This document shows, piece after piece, positions 61,040 through 64,000 of a DNA stretch of 64,000 nucleotides; positions within the stretch are counted from its first letter, which is position 1, and each line of letters opens with the position of its first letter. A model generated the notes under the pieces. The model did no database searches. It worked only from the letters and a program-made list of their open reading frames with translations, and was not told the origin of the DNA. The stretch lies in NCBI RefSeq assembly GCF_030296915.1, contig NZ_AP028031.1:1607501-1671500 (forward strand). Reading direction: 5' to 3'. The translations under genes and the position numbers were made by a program. The DNA is from Anaerostipes hadrus ATCC 29173 = JCM 17467 (GTDB lineage: Bacteria; Bacillota; Clostridia; Lachnospirales; Lachnospiraceae).

Positions 61040-62362
61040 TTAACACTCTGCCAATACATATCCATCATCTAAGATCTGTCTTAGCTTTACTTTCACGATC
61101 TTATTTTCCAATGGTTCTTCACTGTAAAGTGCAACTTTTATATACTCCTTTGTATGCCCTGTATAATAATGATCTTTTCCATGCATCTTTTCTTCGATCA
61201 GTACTTCTTTGACCATGCCTAACTGTTTTGTCTCAAATTCTTTCTGGTGTTGTTTTGACATTTCTAATAAGACATTACTTCGTTTTGCCTTAATCTGATC
61301 ATTGATCTGTGGCTTCATATCTGCTGCCTTCGTTCCCTTTCGAATGGAATATTTGAACACATGCATTTCATAGAGATCGATCTCTTCTAAAAATTTTCTT
61401 GTCTCTTCAAATTCTTCTTCTGTCTCTCCTGGAAAACCTACGATAATATCTGTTGTCAATGCTGGATATTGGAAATGTTCACGAATTGCCTTACATTTCT
61501 CTCTGATATCTTGTGTTGTATACTTACGGTTCATTCGTTTTAAGACAGAATCACATCCACTCTGCAGGGACAGATGGAAATGTGGGCAAAAACTTTCCAT
61601 CTTAGAAAGGCGATCCAATGTATCCTTTGTGATAAATCCAGGTTCCAGAGATCCCAAACGGATTCTCTTAACTTCCGGGATCTTGGCGATCTCTTCTAAC
61701 AGATCGATCAGCGTAACATCTCCCAAATCTTTTCCATACGATGTAACATGAATTCCTGTGATCACAAATTCCTGACATCCATGTTTTGTCAGATTCGTGA
61801 TCTCTTCTAACACTTCTTCCATCTTACGGCTTCTGACTCTTCCTCTTGCATAAGGGATAATGCAGTAAGAACAAAACTGATTGCATCCATCTTGTACTTT
61901 AATATACGCTCTGGTATGTTCTTTTAATTGTTCCACATGCAAAGATTCATATTCCTGGTCATGTGCAATATCAATAACTTCAATCGATTCTGCGGCTGAT
62001 TCCTTCTCTCCCATATGCTCTTCTAAAATATGGATTAAGTCTTTCTTTTTATTATTCCCAATGATCAGATCAATATTTGTATCTTTTGATAATTCTTCTT
62101 TTCCAACTTGAGCATAACATCCAACTGCTACTACAACAACATCTGGATTCTTCTTCTTTGCACGGTGAAGCATCTGTCTTGATTTACGTTCTGCCATATT
62201 TGTCACAGAACATGTATTCACAATGTAGATATCTGCTGCTTCTTTCGGATCGACCATCGTAACGCCTGCTTCCTTAAGCATTCCATACATGGCATCCGTT
62301 TCATATTGATTTACTTTGCAGCCAAGAGTTACAATGGCCGCTCTTTTTCCTTGTAAATTCAT
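61040..62362 (-). CDS. mtaB: tRNA t6A37 methylthiotransferase MtaB
   Basis: 440 residues. It adds a methylthio group to threonylcarbamoyladenosine at position 37 of tRNA. An N-terminal domain with three cluster Cys (TLGCKVNQYE, NTCSVTNMAERKS, VGCYAQ) is followed by the radical SAM motif CNQFCSYCIIPYARGR (about 155) and a C-terminal TRAM domain (VKEVLIEEKMHGKDHYYTGH). Architecture and the TLGCKVNQYE start match MtaB rather than MiaB. Confidence 0.94.
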   Translation of the reverse strand: MNLQGKRAAIVTLGCKVNQYETDAMYGMLKEAGVTMVDPKEAADIYIVNTCSVTNMAERKSRQMLHRAKKKNPDVVVVAVGCYAQVGKEELSKDTNIDLIIGNNKKKDLIHILEEHMGEKESAAESIEVIDIAHDQEYESLHVEQLKEHTRAYIKVQDGCNQFCSYCIIPYARGRVRSRKMEEVLEEITNLTKHGCQEFVITGIHVTSYGKDLGDVTLIDLLEEIAKIPEVKRIRLGSLEPGFITKDTLDRLSKMESFCPHFHLSLQSGCDSVLKRMNRKYTTQDIREKCKAIREHFQYPALTTDIIVGFPGETEEEFEETRKFLEEIDLYEMHVFKYSIRKGTKAADMKPQINDQIKAKRSNVLLEMSKQHQKEFETKQLGMVKEVLIEEKMHGKDHYYTGHTKEYIKVALYSEEPLENKIVKVKLRQILDDGYVLAEC

Positions 62363-62377
62363 ACGATTCCTTTCTTG

Positions 62378-62406
62378 TTGACTTTTATGACAAATACGAG
62401 TACACT
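62378..62406 (+). promoter_or_regulatory. SigA-type promoter of the HPr-like gene
   Basis: TTGACT (62378-62383) and TACACT (62401-62406) are separated by 17 bases, 30 bases before the ATG. Confidence 0.65.
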
Positions 62407-62436
62407 ATCCTTGTTAATTGGAAGGAGTATTATCCC

Positions 62437-62670
62437 ATGTATGATGCATTGATCAAACTAAATTCCATCAAAGACCTATACTCGTTTGTCGACATCCTTG
62501 ACAAGCACTCTGGCACGTTTGAGATCGTTGCCAATGACTATGTCGTGGATGCCAGATCACTGATGAGTATGCTAAGCCTCGATCTTTCGAAGCCTTTAGA
62601 GCTTTCGTTTGATTCTGATGAGGCTTCTGTTATACTGTCTCAGCTTCAGCCATTTATTTTACATGAATGA
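62437..62670 (+). CDS. HPr-like protein lacking the active-site histidine
   Basis: 77 residues with the HPr fold pattern. The segment ARSLMSMLSLDLSKPLELSF corresponds to the Ser46 helix of HPr (KSIMGVMSL). The phosphorylatable His15 loop (GLHARPAT in HPr) is missing; here residues 1-25 contain no such motif. It could act as a Crh-like regulator through the serine. AAGGAG lies 9 bases before the ATG. It overlaps the end of convergent thiI by 17 bases. Confidence 0.75.
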   Translation: MYDALIKLNSIKDLYSFVDILDKHSGTFEIVANDYVVDARSLMSMLSLDLSKPLELSFDSDEASVILSQLQPFILHE

Positions 62671-63832
62671 TCTCTGTAGAATCAATGGCTTCTTTCATTA
62701 AATCATCAATCACATCTTCCAGATGTTCTTCTGATTTCTTAATTCTCTTTAAATTACCCTTTGTAACTGGATGTTTTGCAACAAAGATCGTACAGCAGTC
62801 TTCAAATGGCTGAATGGATGTCTCAAATGTTCCGATCTTCTCTGCAATATCTACGATCTCCTGTTTATCCATACCGATACATGGTCTGAATACTGGCATA
62901 TTACATACTTCATTTGTGATCGCAAGGTTATGGATCGTCTGGCTTGCTACCTGTCCGATACTTTCACCAGTGATCAGTGCAAGGCTTCCACCTTCATTTG
63001 CAAAATGTTCCGCGATCTTCATCATATATCTTCTCATGATGATCGTTAATTCTTCATGAGGGCATTTCTCATAGATCGCTAACTGAATGTCTGTAAAGTT
63101 TACAACATGTAAATTGATCGGTCCTGCATATTTTGCAACGATCTTCGCAAGATCTATAACCTTCTGTTTTGCTCTCTCGCTTGTGTATGGTGGTGCATGG
63201 AAATATGTTGCATCGATGTGTACTCCACGTTTTGCGATCATATATCCTGCAACTGGACTGTCGATTCCTCCGGATAATAAAAGCATCGCTTTTCCATTGG
63301 TTCCGACTGGCATTCCACCTGGTCCTTTGATTTCCTGAGAATAGATATAGATATATTTTCTCACTTCGATATTCACCATTACCTGTGGATGGTGCACATC
63401 TACTTTGATCCCTTCAAATGCATCTAGTAACTGCCCACCGATTTCCATATTGATCGCCATGGAATCAAGAGGGAACTGTTTATCTCCTCTTCTTGCATGA
63501 ACCTTGAATGTAAAATCCTTGACTGGATACTGTTCATCAATAAATTTGATAACTGTCTCTGTCAAATGTTCCATATCTTTGTTTTCTTCGATGACCATTG
63601 GACAGATTCCAACGATTCCAAAGACTCTCTGCAGTGCTTCCACAGCTTCATCATAATCGAACTCATCCTGTGCTTCGACAAACATACGTCCAGATTCTTT
63701 TCTTACTTTAAAATCCCCAACGGGTGCCATTGCATGGCGGATCTGTTTCATTAATGCGTCTTCAAACATATAACGGTTCTTACCTTTGATGGCAATCTCA
63801 CCGTATTTGATCAAAAATGCGGTTACTTTCAT
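62654..63832 (-). CDS. thiI: tRNA 4-thiouridine synthetase
   Basis: 392 residues. The N-terminal ferredoxin-like and THUMP domains (about 1-165) are followed by the PP-loop adenylation motif LLLSGGIDSPVAGYM (about 182). The C-terminal region ends in FEDCCTIFVAKHP. No rhodanese domain follows, as usual in Firmicutes. Sulfur would come from the cysteine desulfurase encoded directly upstream, 43 bases away. It makes s4U8 in tRNA and may assist thiamine thiazole synthesis. Confidence 0.95.
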   Translation of the reverse strand: MKVTAFLIKYGEIAIKGKNRYMFEDALMKQIRHAMAPVGDFKVRKESGRMFVEAQDEFDYDEAVEALQRVFGIVGICPMVIEENKDMEHLTETVIKFIDEQYPVKDFTFKVHARRGDKQFPLDSMAINMEIGGQLLDAFEGIKVDVHHPQVMVNIEVRKYIYIYSQEIKGPGGMPVGTNGKAMLLLSGGIDSPVAGYMIAKRGVHIDATYFHAPPYTSERAKQKVIDLAKIVAKYAGPINLHVVNFTDIQLAIYEKCPHEELTIIMRRYMMKIAEHFANEGGSLALITGESIGQVASQTIHNLAITNEVCNMPVFRPCIGMDKQEIVDIAEKIGTFETSIQPFEDCCTIFVAKHPVTKGNLKRIKKSEEHLEDVIDDLMKEAIDSTEIIHVK

Positions 63833-63875
63833 AGTATTCTCCTTTATTTTCTTACTGTTTCTTTTCTTGTGGTCT

Positions 63876-64000
63876 TTATTTTCTTACAAATCTTCGAAGC
63901 ATTGGTACTAATTCTTTTAATGCTTTGATCGTTTCATCAACTTCTTCTTTTGTATTCTCAATTGAGAAACTGAAACGAAGTGTTCCATCTTTAAATTCAT
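63876..64000 (-). CDS. Cysteine desulfurase, C-terminal end only
   Basis: The last 40 or so codons are in the window: FKDGTLRFSFSIENTKEEVD, then ETIKALKELVPMLRRFV. LRFSFS...NTKEEVD is the C-terminal pattern of NifS/IscS-type desulfurases. It lies directly upstream of thiI, in the same direction, and is likely its sulfur donor. The active-site loop is outside. Confidence 0.85.
   Translation of the reverse strand, partial: EFKDGTLRFSFSIENTKEEVDETIKALKELVPMLRRFVRK

Overview
The window looks like chromosome of a low-GC, spore-forming, anaerobic Firmicute, most likely a gut Lachnospiraceae of the Anaerostipes/Roseburia type. This is inferred from A/T-rich codon use, strong GGAGG ribosome sites, a sporulation sigma factor (SigK), RNase J, IreB, RuvX, MtaB and ThiI of clostridial type, and BspA-like surface proteins. 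No rRNA, tRNA or CRISPR array was seen.

Layout. 1-1.65 kb: the 5' part of a PRD-type regulator, then about 900 bases holding two very long imperfect palindromes. 1.65-10.2 kb: a complete sulfate assimilation operon on the minus strand (sbp-cysT-cysW-cysA-aprA-aprB-cysD-cysN) behind a consensus promoter. It takes up sulfate, activates it to APS and reduces APS with an Apr-type flavoprotein/ferredoxin pair. 10.3-16.3 kb: housekeeping genes (lipoprotein, beta-helix protein, exonuclease III, EamA exporter, EF-P, iron alcohol dehydrogenase, fused chorismate mutase-shikimate kinase).

16.4-31.1 kb is the most interesting metabolic region. Two paralogous LysR/enoate-reductase modules bracket a TRAP transporter (dctQMP) and a ydiB-MFS-aroD operon. 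YdiB and AroD interconvert quinate, shikimate, dehydroquinate and dehydroshikimate. Together with a dedicated carboxylate importer and two old-yellow-enzyme-type reductases, this suggests anaerobic reductive use of quinate or shikimate. An IS607-type element (decayed tnpA, intact tnpB, probable omega RNA) sits exactly between a Shine-Dalgarno sequence and the start codon of the second lysR.

31.2-40.9 kb: a sigma/anti-sigma pair, VanZ, O-acetylhomoserine sulfhydrylase with a divergent LysR regulator, a MarR gene with a perfect 20-bp operator followed by a membrane-kinase fusion, and a two-component system divergent from a small lipoprotein.

40.9-50.3 kb is a recombining accessory region. An IscB element with an upstream HEARO-type RNA has cut a HI0074-like gene. 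Next come two BspA-like secreted paralogs, fragments of a phospholipase-like protein, an intact and a broken BlaI-type repressor, a BlaR1-like stub, a decayed transposase, and repeated copies of the 3' end and terminator of an XRE regulator gene.

50.3-55 kb: a PucR regulator, an AbgB-like amidohydrolase and two integral membrane proteins that look like an uncharacterised transporter. 55.1-64 kb: conserved core genes (sigK, U32 protease, O-methyltransferase, MltG-like protein, rnj, DUF1292, ruvX, ireB, mtaB, an HPr-like protein, thiI and the end of a cysteine desulfurase).
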